Of a stretch of 35,990 nt of DNA, positions 7,686 through 16,523 are shown in pieces (position 1 is the stretch's first letter; each line of letters begins with the position of its first letter). This DNA comes from Bacilli bacterium (GTDB lineage: Bacteria > Bacillota_I > Bacilli_A > ML615J-28 > CAG-698): positions 1-35,990 of the forward strand of contig JAQUYR010000005.1 in the NCBI GenBank assembly GCA_028691715.1, written 5' to 3'. A program made the position numbers and the translations under genes. The notes under the pieces were generated by a model. That model was not told where the DNA came from. It made no database searches and saw nothing but the letters and a program-made list of their open reading frames with translations.

Positions 7686-8774
7686 TTGTTAATAATACTA
7701 ATCATAGTATACGTTACAATATTTCTCATTATTCTACTCATTTCATTTTGGTATTTTATCAATGAAAAAATGTATCAAAGGCATGTTGATAAAAAAACTA
7801 ATCTTTTTTTACATGCTGAAAAAGAAGAGATTAAATTAATTGGTGAAACAAAAACGGCGACAACAAAACATATTTCTTTTCTGACAAAGCAACTAAAGAA
7901 AAACAAGAATTTACAGGCATTTGATAAGATGATATCTCTTGTTCATGAGGAAAACGCTGAAGAAGCATTTTTATATGTTTATTCAATTACTGAAGTGTTT
8001 GTTAACATTGTAAAGGAGTTTTATCATAAAGCTACTATTTATCAGGCATATTTTGCTTATTTAATTACTAAATATCCTATTAATTTAAAGATTGAACAAG
8101 GAAAGATTAGGGAATTTCTCCTTGAAATTTGTACATCTAAATCCATATATTGTCGTGAGAACGCTTTGTATGGTTTAGCAATGATTGGTGATGCTAAGAT
8201 ATGCTTTGAAGCTCTAAACGCTCTAGCTATTAGTGGAAGAATGACTCAAGTAAAATTGTTAACTGAATGCTTGATTGATTTTAAAGGAAATAATAGTGAA
8301 TTATTAAATTATTTATTAAATAATTTTAATAACTATCCTCGGCAAATAAAGATTTCTATTATTGATTATGCTCGTTTCGTAAGCTGTGATAGTGTTGAAG
8401 AAATATATGAGATACTAAAAAAGGAAACCGATGAAGAAGTTTTATATTCGTGTTTAAGATATTTTGGAAAACATAAATATAATGATGCTTTAGAATATAT
8501 AATCAACTTTGGTAATAAAGCTTTACAGGATGAATGTTGGGGATTTGTTGCTGTGATATCCTCTGTTTTAAAGTTATACAAATATTCTGTATCAACAAAT
8601 TTTCTATATAAGGCAGTGATTTGCCCTGATTGGTCTTCTCGTGAGAATGCTGCCAAAACGCTTATCCATTTTTTTGGTAAAAGAACATTACAGATTTTAT
8701 CAAAATATCAAGATAAATATGCTAATGAAATGATTCAATATCAACTAAATACAAAAGATCTTGTGAAAGAATAG
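7686..8774 (+). CDS. Membrane-anchored HEAT-repeat-like protein
   Basis: One N-terminal TM, then alpha-helical repeats (CRENALYGLAMIGDAKICFEALNAL; SRENAAKTLIHFFG). TTG at 7686 has SD AGGATGGAG; the ATG at 7674 lies inside that SD, so the track start is probably wrong. Confidence 0.7.
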   Translation: MLIILIIVYVTIFLIILLISFWYFINEKMYQRHVDKKTNLFLHAEKEEIKLIGETKTATTKHISFLTKQLKKNKNLQAFDKMISLVHEENAEEAFLYVYSITEVFVNIVKEFYHKATIYQAYFAYLITKYPINLKIEQGKIREFLLEICTSKSIYCRENALYGLAMIGDAKICFEALNALAISGRMTQVKLLTECLIDFKGNNSELLNYLLNNFNNYPRQIKISIIDYARFVSCDSVEEIYEILKKETDEEVLYSCLRYFGKHKYNDALEYIINFGNKALQDECWGFVAVISSVLKLYKYSVSTNFLYKAVICPDWSSRENAAKTLIHFFGKRTLQILSKYQDKYANEMIQYQLNTKDLVKE

Positions 8775-10190
8775 ATGGTGATAATAATGATGGAGATTCT
8801 AAAATCTATTTTACAAATCATCAGTTATATGTTTATTGGTTATTCAATGATATATACGACGATAATGGTAATTTTCGTAATCATGGGGTGGTTTTTGTTA
8901 TATAAACAAAAGCAACAAAGGAGATTTGAGAATCGTTTGATAAATAAATTTTATTTACCAATTTCGATTATCGTTCCCGCATACAATGAAGAGTACACAA
9001 TTATTGGTTCAATAAAATCATTGTTAAAACTGGATTATAATTTATATGAAATTGTGGTTATTGATGATGGTTCAAAGGATGAGACGAGTAAAAAAGTTAT
9101 TGAAGAATTTCATATGCATAAAATAAACCGACCAATCCATAAGATGATTAAATGTCAACTAGAGGAATTTTTGTATGAATCCCATAGCGAGAAGGTTCCA
9201 ATTACTCTTGTCAGGAAGAAAAATGGTGGAGTTAAAGCCGATGCTATAAATATGGGAATAAATGTTTGTAAATATCCCTATTTTATATGTATGGATGCTG
9301 ATTCGGTCCTTCAAAATAATTCATTAAAGGAAATCGCAACACCTGTTATGAAAGATGATTCAATAGTTGCTGTTGGTGGAGCTATAAGAATCCTTAATGA
9401 TGTAAAAATAAAGGATGGCAAGGTCATTAAGTATCGTATACCGCGAAATTGGCTTTCTGCTTTACAAGTAGTTGAATATGACCGAACATTTGCTTCAGCA
9501 AAATTCTTTTTTAACAAAATACGGGGAAATGCTATCATTTCTGGAGCTTTTGGTCTCTTTAAAAAGGATATTGTCATCAAGGTAGGGGGATATGATTCCA
9601 AAGCTATTGGTGAAGATATGGATTTGGTTATGAGTATCAGTGGATATTGCATGGAGAATCACATCCCATATAATATTGATTACGTTCCTTCAGCAATCTG
9701 TTGGACTCAGGCTCCTGAGAGTTTAAGAGATATTAAGAGCCAAAGAACCAGATGGCATATTGGAATGAGACAAAACATTCGTAAATGTAAAAGAATGATA
9801 GGTAACCCTAAATATGGTAGTTTAGGAACGATTACAATTCCTATATTTTTGCTATTTGAACTATTTTCTCCAACAATTGAGGTTGTTGGAATGCTGAGTC
9901 TAATTATAGCAATTGCTTTAGGAAAGGTATCATTAATGCATACTTTAATGATAACAGCAATATATTCTCTATTCGGTATTTTTTCATCGATTGTAGCTTT
10001 TTCAGCTGGAGTACAATCGTTTGATATCAAACTATCCTTTAAAGATATTCTCAAGGTAATCGGTGTCTGTCTTTTTGAGTTATTATTCATGCATCCTTAT
10101 CTATTGTATGTTCGCCTTGTTGCTTCCTATAAACCATCGAGAAAGAAAATTGTTTGGAAGTCTCTGGAAAGAAAAAAGATTGATAGTTAA
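8775..10190 (+). CDS. Family 2 glycosyltransferase, processive type, membrane-bound
   Basis: ISIIVPAYNEE, VVIDDGSKD, DADS, GEDMDLVMSI and QRTRW (QxxRW) motifs; flanking TM helices. Confidence 0.9.
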   Translation: MVIIMMEILKSILQIISYMFIGYSMIYTTIMVIFVIMGWFLLYKQKQQRRFENRLINKFYLPISIIVPAYNEEYTIIGSIKSLLKLDYNLYEIVVIDDGSKDETSKKVIEEFHMHKINRPIHKMIKCQLEEFLYESHSEKVPITLVRKKNGGVKADAINMGINVCKYPYFICMDADSVLQNNSLKEIATPVMKDDSIVAVGGAIRILNDVKIKDGKVIKYRIPRNWLSALQVVEYDRTFASAKFFFNKIRGNAIISGAFGLFKKDIVIKVGGYDSKAIGEDMDLVMSISGYCMENHIPYNIDYVPSAICWTQAPESLRDIKSQRTRWHIGMRQNIRKCKRMIGNPKYGSLGTITIPIFLLFELFSPTIEVVGMLSLIIAIALGKVSLMHTLMITAIYSLFGIFSSIVAFSAGVQSFDIKLSFKDILKVIGVCLFELLFMHPYLLYVRLVASYKPSRKKIVWKSLERKKIDS

Positions 10191-10206
10191 TAATTTATTG
10201 CAAAAA

Positions 10207-10230
10207 AAACTTACCTTTATTGGTAAGTTT
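10207..10230 (+). terminator. Terminator hairpin
   Basis: AAACTTACC-TTTATT-GGTAAGTTT. Confidence 0.7.
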
Positions 10231-10319
10231 CTTTAAATTATAATGAATAAATATCATATTTCTTTCTAATTTTTATTTGTTGTTGTATAATAAAGATAAC
10301 AAAAGAAAGGGTTAGTTTT

Positions 10320-11099
10320 ATGAAAGAAACGATTATCGGATTACTTATCCCATTTTTAGGGACAACACTTGGTGCTGGAATGGTATTTTTAATTAGAAAA
10401 GAAATAAAGCCGGCAATTCAAAAACTATTATTGGGATTCGCTTCTGGAGTAATGATTTCGGCATCTGTTTGGTCTTTACTCATCCCTTCAATTAATATGT
10501 CAGAGACTCAAGGAGTGATTGCTTGGCTCCCACCAACAATCGGATTTCTGTTGGGAATGGGATTTTTATTGTTACTCGATACAATAATTCCCCATTTGCA
10601 TTCTAGAACATCTAAACCTGAAGGGGTAAAGACAAAATTAAATCGGACTACTATGTTAATCTTTGCGGTTACACTACATAATATTCCTGAGGGAATTTCT
10701 GTTGGGGTGGTTTTTGCTGGAGCTTTAGCGGGAAATACTGGGATAACAATGGCTGGAGCTTTAGCTTTAGCTATCGGTATTGCTATTCAAAATTTTCCTG
10801 AAGGAGCAATTATTTCCATGCCATTAAAAGCTGAAGGAAATACTAAAAGAAAATCCTTTGCATATGGAGTTTTATCGGGAATTGTTGAACCAGTTGCCGC
10901 CTTTATCACTATTTTGCTGACTAATATTATGGTACCAATTTTACCATATCTACTAGCTTTTGCTGCTGGAGCTATGATTTATGTAGTTGTTGAAGAATTG
11001 ATACCTGAATCTCAAAAAGGGGAGCATTCTAACATTGCCACTATTGGTATTGCTGTTGGTTTTGCTATTATGATGATTCTTGATGTAGCCTTAGGGTAA
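10320..11099 (+). CDS. ZIP-family metal transporter
   Basis: TM protein with HNIPEGISVGVVFAGAL and QNFPEGAIISMPL motifs. Confidence 0.9.
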   Translation: MKETIIGLLIPFLGTTLGAGMVFLIRKEIKPAIQKLLLGFASGVMISASVWSLLIPSINMSETQGVIAWLPPTIGFLLGMGFLLLLDTIIPHLHSRTSKPEGVKTKLNRTTMLIFAVTLHNIPEGISVGVVFAGALAGNTGITMAGALALAIGIAIQNFPEGAIISMPLKAEGNTKRKSFAYGVLSGIVEPVAAFITILLTNIMVPILPYLLAFAAGAMIYVVVEELIPESQKGEHSNIATIGIAVGFAIMMILDVALG

Positions 11100-11103
11100 A
11101 CAG

Positions 11104-11338
11104 AAACTCAATAAGATATTATTGAGTCAGAGCGTTGACAAAGTCAACGCTCACATTTTTTTGTTTACTAGTTTTTACTAAGTGGGGATTTATTTCATAT
11201 ATAGGCCATTTGTGGGGGTATATTACTATAATATACTCCTTTTTATACCTTGTGTGGTGAAAATAAAAAACTACCTTTTTTAAAAATACAAAAAGGTAGT
11301 TTGTCATCAGTCTGACTCAATAAGATATTATTGAGTTT
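11104..11338. repeat. Hairpin-dense intergenic element bounded by near-identical inverted repeats
   Basis: Left AAACTCAATAAGATATTATTGAGTCAGA (11104-11131). Right TCTGACTCAATAAGATATTATTGAGTTT (11311-11338); its reverse complement matches the left end except in the 4-nt loop. Internal hairpins at 11130-11152, 11215-11239 and 11268-11302. Confidence 0.65.
11130..11159 (+). terminator. Terminator after the ZIP gene
   Basis: GAGCGTTGAC-AAA-GTCAACGCTC then ACATTTTTTT. Confidence 0.75.
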
Positions 11339-11395
11339 TTTTATTGTCTGGGAGATTAAAATATGTTAGAATATTAATAATTGGAAGGTAAAAAA

Positions 11396-11887
11396 ATGAG
11401 AGAACTTGAATTTGTATTGTTAACAGAAAAGGATATTATTCCGATGACAAAAATAATGAAGGAGGCTTTTGATGCCGATTCATTGATGCACTTAGGAAAA
11501 ATTGGAGGACCTCCAGGATATGATAATGGTGAGTTTCTGAGGAAATATGGATTACATGAGAAATCAACAGCTTATAAAATATTGCTAGAAAAGGAAGCAA
11601 TTGGGGTAGTTATTTTATGGATTAACGAAAAGACTAACATCAACTTCCTTGGCTGTATCTTTATAGATCCTAAAGTTCAAGACCAGGGACTTGGCCTAGA
11701 TATATGGAAGATGATTGAAAAAATGTATCCCGATACTATCAAATGGTGTACTGAAACACCAACATTTTCTCGTAGAAATCATAACTTTTATGTCAACAAG
11801 TGTGGCTTCCATATTGTTAAAATTGATAATCCCCATAGTATTGAAGAGGGATCATTTAATTTAGAAAAGGTTATGAAGAAGGGATAG
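11396..11887 (+). CDS. GNAT-family N-acetyltransferase
   Basis: LTEKDIIPMTKIMKEAF...FLGCIFIDPKVQDQGLGLDIWKMIE (acetyl-CoA binding-like); SD GGAAGG before ATG 11396. Confidence 0.8.
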   Translation: MRELEFVLLTEKDIIPMTKIMKEAFDADSLMHLGKIGGPPGYDNGEFLRKYGLHEKSTAYKILLEKEAIGVVILWINEKTNINFLGCIFIDPKVQDQGLGLDIWKMIEKMYPDTIKWCTETPTFSRRNHNFYVNKCGFHIVKIDNPHSIEEGSFNLEKVMKKG

Positions 11888-11888
11888 A

Positions 11889-12839
11889 ATGATGAAGGTT
11901 GCTGCCATACAGTTAAATAATTACCTTGGAGAAATGGTCCAGAGTTTTATTGCTGCTGAAAATTTAATTATTAAAGCAGTTGAAGAAAAAGCAGAAATGG
12001 TTTTCTTGCCTGAATTATCAACCTGTGGGTATATTCCTAATGATGATATTTGGAGCTTTGGTGAAAAATCAAATGGAATAACAAATAAATGGTTATCGGA
12101 GATGTCAAAAAAATATTCAATCTATATTGGTGCTGGCTTTTTAGAATGTGATGGTCATGACTTTTATAACTCATATGCTATTTCTAGTCCTGAAGGAAAG
12201 ATTTTAGGAGTCATTCGGAAAGTAGAACCTGAAGCGTCATGCTTTAAAGGTAGTGATGTTGGAAGCATCATCAATACGCCAGTAGGAAAAATTGCTGTGG
12301 GTATTTGTGCTGATAGCCATAAAAAATGGTTTTTCCAAAGAATGAAAAAGGAGAGACCAGACTTATTAATTCTTCCTCATGCCTGGGCTACACCAAGCAC
12401 TAAAACTGGGATAGTCAAGGATAAAGATATTGAAGATAGTAAAAAGATTGTTCATGATTTCGGAGCAATTTATGCTAGACAATTAAATATACCAGTTATC
12501 TTCATAAATTCTTGGGGAATTATGCCAAAGATGATGGGAATCTTGGGGAAAACTATGTTTACCAATAGGTATTTAATCCAGGGAGCTTCAGCAATTTTTG
12601 ATTCTCATAATCTAGCAGTATATTGTAAAGATGAAGAAAATTATTTAGTTGCAGATATCAGCTTTCAAGACAAGAAAGATGAAGATAACATTAAACAGAG
12701 GTTTTACTGGGGATGGATTCATCCTGGCTCTTGGTTTATCAGAAAGATTATTATTCCCCTTGATATTGCAAAGGGAAAGAAGCATTATCTTAAGAGTAAA
12801 GTGAGAAAAGAAAAGGCCGATGCTGTTTTTGATTTATAA
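11889..12839 (+). CDS. Carbon-nitrogen hydrolase (nitrilase superfamily)
   Basis: Catalytic E/K/C context: VFLPELSTCGY, VIRKVEPE, GICADSHKKWF. Confidence 0.88.
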   Translation: MMKVAAIQLNNYLGEMVQSFIAAENLIIKAVEEKAEMVFLPELSTCGYIPNDDIWSFGEKSNGITNKWLSEMSKKYSIYIGAGFLECDGHDFYNSYAISSPEGKILGVIRKVEPEASCFKGSDVGSIINTPVGKIAVGICADSHKKWFFQRMKKERPDLLILPHAWATPSTKTGIVKDKDIEDSKKIVHDFGAIYARQLNIPVIFINSWGIMPKMMGILGKTMFTNRYLIQGASAIFDSHNLAVYCKDEENYLVADISFQDKKDEDNIKQRFYWGWIHPGSWFIRKIIIPLDIAKGKKHYLKSKVRKEKADAVFDL

Positions 12840-12863
12840 TATAACATTAAGGATGGAAAGAAA

Positions 12864-13511
12864 ATGAAAATAATAGATATTAAGACATGGAAGGGCAGAA
12901 AACATTATGAGTGGTTTAAGGAATACAAAGTTCCATATTATAATGTAACAATGCGCTTAGATATTACTAAATTTTATAACTATATTAAGAAAGAAGGATA
13001 TTCCTTTTTTATTCCTTTGATGTATATTGTGAATATAGCTCTTAATGAAATAGAAGAATTTCGTTTGCGCATAAGGGGTGAAGAAGTTATTCTTTATGAT
13101 GAGTTATCGCCAGCTTATACGATAATGACTGATGATGGAATTTTTGATAACTGTGAGAATGAGTTTGTTAAGGATTTTAAAGAATACTATCACTTAGCAA
13201 AAGAAGCAATTATTAGGGGAAAAAAGGGAATTGATGATGAAAAAAAATATAATGATCCCAATCGCTTGGATCAACTATATTTTACCTGCCTTCCCTGGAT
13301 TGATTTTTTAAGTGTTACTCATCCGATGACTGATGATAACAACTCATGTATTCCCCGAATTATTTGGGGTAAATACACGAAGAAGGATGAAAATGTTGAA
13401 ATAACTATGGGAATTCAAGTGAATCATGCCCTTGTTGATGGTAAGCCATTATGTGATGGTTTTAACAAAATTCAGGAATTTTTAAACGAACCAGAAAGAT
13501 ATTTGAAATAG
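12864..13511 (+). CDS. Chloramphenicol acetyltransferase-like (CatA-type) acyltransferase
   Basis: FFIPLMYIVNIALNEIEEFRLRI, SPAYTIM, and catalytic-His region QVNHALVDGKPLCDGFNKIQEFL. Confidence 0.8.
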   Translation: MKIIDIKTWKGRKHYEWFKEYKVPYYNVTMRLDITKFYNYIKKEGYSFFIPLMYIVNIALNEIEEFRLRIRGEEVILYDELSPAYTIMTDDGIFDNCENEFVKDFKEYYHLAKEAIIRGKKGIDDEKKYNDPNRLDQLYFTCLPWIDFLSVTHPMTDDNNSCIPRIIWGKYTKKDENVEITMGIQVNHALVDGKPLCDGFNKIQEFLNEPERYLK

Positions 13512-13534
13512 GCCTAATAGGCTTATTTTTTTTT
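13507..13534 (+). terminator. Rho-independent terminator
   Basis: AATAGGCCT-AAT-AGGCTTATT followed by a T-tract. Confidence 0.85.
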
Positions 13535-13555
13535 ATAAAAAAGTATAAAAAAATA

Positions 13556-13584
13556 TTGACAAACAGGGATAATATATTTATAAT
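13556..13584 (+). promoter_or_regulatory. Perfect consensus sigma-A promoter
   Basis: TTGACA (13556-13561), 17 bp, TATAAT (13579-13584). Confidence 0.9.
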
Positions 13585-13603
13585 ATATATGTTTTGTTTA
13601 CAT

Positions 13604-13627
13604 TTACTAAACTTAAAGTTTAATATT
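13604..13627 (+). promoter_or_regulatory. Operator-like element 1
   Basis: TTACTAAAC-TTAAA-GTTTAATATT, imperfect dyad. Confidence 0.75.
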
Positions 13628-13634
13628 TTATGAC

Positions 13635-13658
13635 TTACTAAACGATGAGTTTAATATT
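13635..13658 (+). promoter_or_regulatory. Operator-like element 2
   Basis: TTACTAAAC-GATGA-GTTTAATATT; arms identical to element 1, 31 bp away. Confidence 0.75.
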
Positions 13659-13672
13659 AAAGGGAGAAAAAA

Positions 13673-14209
13673 ATGGACATTGGGGTAAAAATAAAAAGAT
13701 TAAGAGTCTTGTGTCAACTCACACAAGAAGAATTGGCAAATCGTTGTGAACTCACCAAAGGGTATATTTCCCAGATTGAGAATGATTTAACAAGTCCTTC
13801 CATTAGTACTCTAACTGACATTTTAATAGCTCTAGGAACAAATTTGAAAGAGTTTTTTAATGATGGTGAAGATGATGAAAAAATCGTCTTTACAAAAGAA
13901 GATTATATTGTGAAGGAAGAAAAAAACCATACGATGACCTGGTTAGTTCCTAACAGTCAGAAAAACGAGATGGAACCAATCCTGTTTACTTTAGAGGCAA
14001 ATAGTGAAACAACAATAGATATGCCCCATGAAGGTCAGGAATTTGGTTACATTCTTGAAGGGGAAATCGTCATCGTTCTTGGTGGAAAAAATATCTCGTG
14101 TAAAAAGGGTGAAACATTCTATTTTACAACTGATAAAAATCACTACTTAAAGAATACTACGAGGAAAATTGCAAAGATTATTTGGGTTACTAGCCCACCA
14201 AACTTTTAG
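13673..14209 (+). CDS. XRE-cupin transcriptional regulator (PuuR-like)
   Basis: HTH IGVKIKRLRVLCQLTQEELANRCELTKGYISQIENDLTSPSISTL plus C-terminal cupin (HEGQEFGYILEGEIVIVLGGK...GETFYF); directly precedes potA. Confidence 0.9.
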   Translation: MDIGVKIKRLRVLCQLTQEELANRCELTKGYISQIENDLTSPSISTLTDILIALGTNLKEFFNDGEDDEKIVFTKEDYIVKEEKNHTMTWLVPNSQKNEMEPILFTLEANSETTIDMPHEGQEFGYILEGEIVIVLGGKNISCKKGETFYFTTDKNHYLKNTTRKIAKIIWVTSPPNF

Positions 14210-14224
14210 AATGGATTATAAGAT

Positions 14225-15739
14225 ATGAGAAAAAAGAATGTGATCATCGAATTAATTGGTGTCTCAAAGGAATTTGATGGAAATACTGTTGTTGATGATT
14301 TTAATTTATATGTGAAAAAAGGGGAATTCATAACCTTTTTGGGCCCATCTGGCTGTGGTAAAACCACCACTCTTAGGATGATTGCTGGCTTTGAAATGCC
14401 GACGACTGGGCAAATTTTGTTAAATGGTCAGGATATTACATCGCTTCCTCCATTTAAAAGACCAGTTAATACTGTCTTCCAGCGTTATGCTTTGTTCCCT
14501 CATTATGATGTGTATGACAATGTAGCTTTTGGTTTAAAGATGAAAAAAATCAAAGGGGAAGTTATAAATAAAAATGGTGAGACTGTTGAAGTCAAAAGAA
14601 AACTAACAGTTGAAGAGATAGATGAGAAGGTTACTAAGGCCTTAAAAATCGTTGATCTTGAGGAGTTTGAATCTCGTGATATTTCCACTCTGTCTGGAGG
14701 GCAACAACAAAGAGTTGCTATTGCCCGAGCAATAGTCAATGAACCAGAAATATTGTTGCTTGATGAACCACTAGGAGCTCTTGATTTAAAAATGAGAAAA
14801 GAGATGCAACTTGAATTAAAGGAAATGCATAAGAAATTGGGAATCACCTTCATTTATGTAACTCATGACCAAGAAGAGGCTTTAACAATGTCAGATACAA
14901 TTGTGGTCATGAAGGATGGTATGATTCAACAAATCGGAACACCAATGGATATTTATAATGAACCAAAAAATGCCTTTGTTGCCGATTTTATTGGTGAAAG
15001 CAATTTATATAATGGAACAATTACGGGAGAAAAACATGTAATGTTCTTAAATCATATCTTTGAGATGGTTGATGATTTTGCTAAGAATGAAAAAGTGGAC
15101 ATCATTATCAGACCAGAAGACATCTTTTTGATGGATAAGGACAAAGGGATGGTCAATGGAAAATTGGTCAGCAAGATATTCAAAGGTGTTTATTTTGAGT
15201 ATGTTATGATGATTGGTAAAAACGAAGTTGTCATTCACGACACTAAAGAATACGATATCAATCAAGTATTAAGTATCTATATAAAACCTTTTGATATTCA
15301 TATCATGAAAAAAGAGTTCATAAACAATGTTTTTGAGGGATACATCACTAAAAATAATAAGGTTGTTTTTGCTGAAGGAGAGTTTGATTGTGATGTTACA
15401 CAATTGATTCCCAATACAATTCTTGATGATGATGGTTATCTAGTCGATAATAAAGGTGTACGTTATGATTTAACTGATGCCGATGTTAAGGTTGAAATAG
15501 GATTAAAGGATATTGATATCAGTGATAATGAAGAAGACGGTGTAGTTATTGGACAGATAGTTTCCATAATATACAAGGGCGATCATTATCAGGTAATCGT
15601 CAGAACTGAAGATTATGATGATTTTGTCATTGATACTGAATATACTTGGAATGAAGATGATACAGTCAGTGTCGCTATTCTTCCTGAAAATATAAAGATG
15701 ACACTAAAGGCTGAGGCTAAAAACTATGTCAAGGATTAG
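14225..15739 (+). CDS. potA: Spermidine/putrescine ABC transporter ATPase, extended C-terminus
   Basis: Walker [35 protein letters not shown]; PotA gene order; 504 aa with a long C-terminal regulatory part. Confidence 0.9.
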   Translation: MRKKNVIIELIGVSKEFDGNTVVDDFNLYVKKGEFITFLGPSGCGKTTTLRMIAGFEMPTTGQILLNGQDITSLPPFKRPVNTVFQRYALFPHYDVYDNVAFGLKMKKIKGEVINKNGETVEVKRKLTVEEIDEKVTKALKIVDLEEFESRDISTLSGGQQQRVAIARAIVNEPEILLLDEPLGALDLKMRKEMQLELKEMHKKLGITFIYVTHDQEEALTMSDTIVVMKDGMIQQIGTPMDIYNEPKNAFVADFIGESNLYNGTITGEKHVMFLNHIFEMVDDFAKNEKVDIIIRPEDIFLMDKDKGMVNGKLVSKIFKGVYFEYVMMIGKNEVVIHDTKEYDINQVLSIYIKPFDIHIMKKEFINNVFEGYITKNNKVVFAEGEFDCDVTQLIPNTILDDDGYLVDNKGVRYDLTDADVKVEIGLKDIDISDNEEDGVVIGQIVSIIYKGDHYQVIVRTEDYDDFVIDTEYTWNEDDTVSVAILPENIKMTLKAEAKNYVKD

Positions 15740-16523
15740 ATTTTCTCGTAAGCAATTATCTCTTCCATATGCTCTGTTTTTGTTGTTCTTTGTCGTTTTT
15801 CCCCTATTCTTGATAATCTACTATGCTTTTACAGGAAATGATGGGAATTTCACATTAAACAATTTTATTAATTTCTTTAGTGATAATACCAAGCTCAATG
15901 TGCTTTTAATCAGCGTTGTAATCGGCTTTGGTAATACTGTCATTTGCTTATTGCTGGGATACCCAGTAGCGATGATTTTGAGTAACAAAACCTATAATAA
16001 GAGCAAAGTAATTGTAATGCTCTTTGTCATGCCGATGTGGATAAACTTTGTTTTAAGAATTGCCGCAACAAGAGATTTGCTTTATTGGATTGGAATCAAT
16101 GGCGGTGAATATCCATATCTAGCAACCATGATTGGTATGGTTTACAATTATCTGCCATTTACAATTCTTCCTCTTTATACGACGATGTTAAAGATGGATA
16201 AGAGTTTAATCGAGGCTTCATATGATTTAGGAGCCAATAAAAATCAAACATTTGTTAAGACAATAATTCCTATGACAATGCCAGGAGTTATCAGTGCTGC
16301 CACGATGGTTTTCATGCCCACTATGTCCTCTTTTGTCATCAGTGATGTCATGGGAGAGAATAAGATTCAATTAATAGGTAATTCAATTCAACTCAATTTT
16401 GAACAGGGTCAATGGCATAGCGGTAGTCTAATCGCTTTAATTATGTTAATCATTATTGGTATATCTATGTTAGCAACAAAAAATGTTCAAAAACAAGAAA
16501 ATGTTCGTGGTAGTTTATGGTAA
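15726..16523 (+). CDS. potB: Spermidine/putrescine ABC permease
   Basis: Multi-TM, EAA-type loop [23 protein letters not shown]; overlaps potA. Confidence 0.9.
   Translation: MSRIRFSRKQLSLPYALFLLFFVVFPLFLIIYYAFTGNDGNFTLNNFINFFSDNTKLNVLLISVVIGFGNTVICLLLGYPVAMILSNKTYNKSKVIVMLFVMPMWINFVLRIAATRDLLYWIGINGGEYPYLATMIGMVYNYLPFTILPLYTTMLKMDKSLIEASYDLGANKNQTFVKTIIPMTMPGVISAATMVFMPTMSSFVISDVMGENKIQLIGNSIQLNFEQGQWHSGSLIALIMLIIIGISMLATKNVQKQENVRGSLW

Noticed and set aside
11119-11307. Minus-strand 62-aa ORF in the hairpin-rich intergenic element
   Set aside because: It spans several terminator-type hairpins, has no SD or recognisable domain, and is better explained as non-coding.
13304-13511. Calling the CAT-like gene an antibiotic resistance determinant
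   Set aside because: Only family-level motifs are visible; chloramphenicol specificity cannot be supported from sequence reading.
14503-14853. Antisense ORFs inside potA, the EF-G gene, gcvPB, lpdA and other genes (e.g. 14503-14853, 19221-19823, 27397-27588, 34810-35256)
   Set aside because: They sit opposite well-supported conserved genes, show low-complexity Ser/Ile/Phe composition, and have no SD or homology signal.
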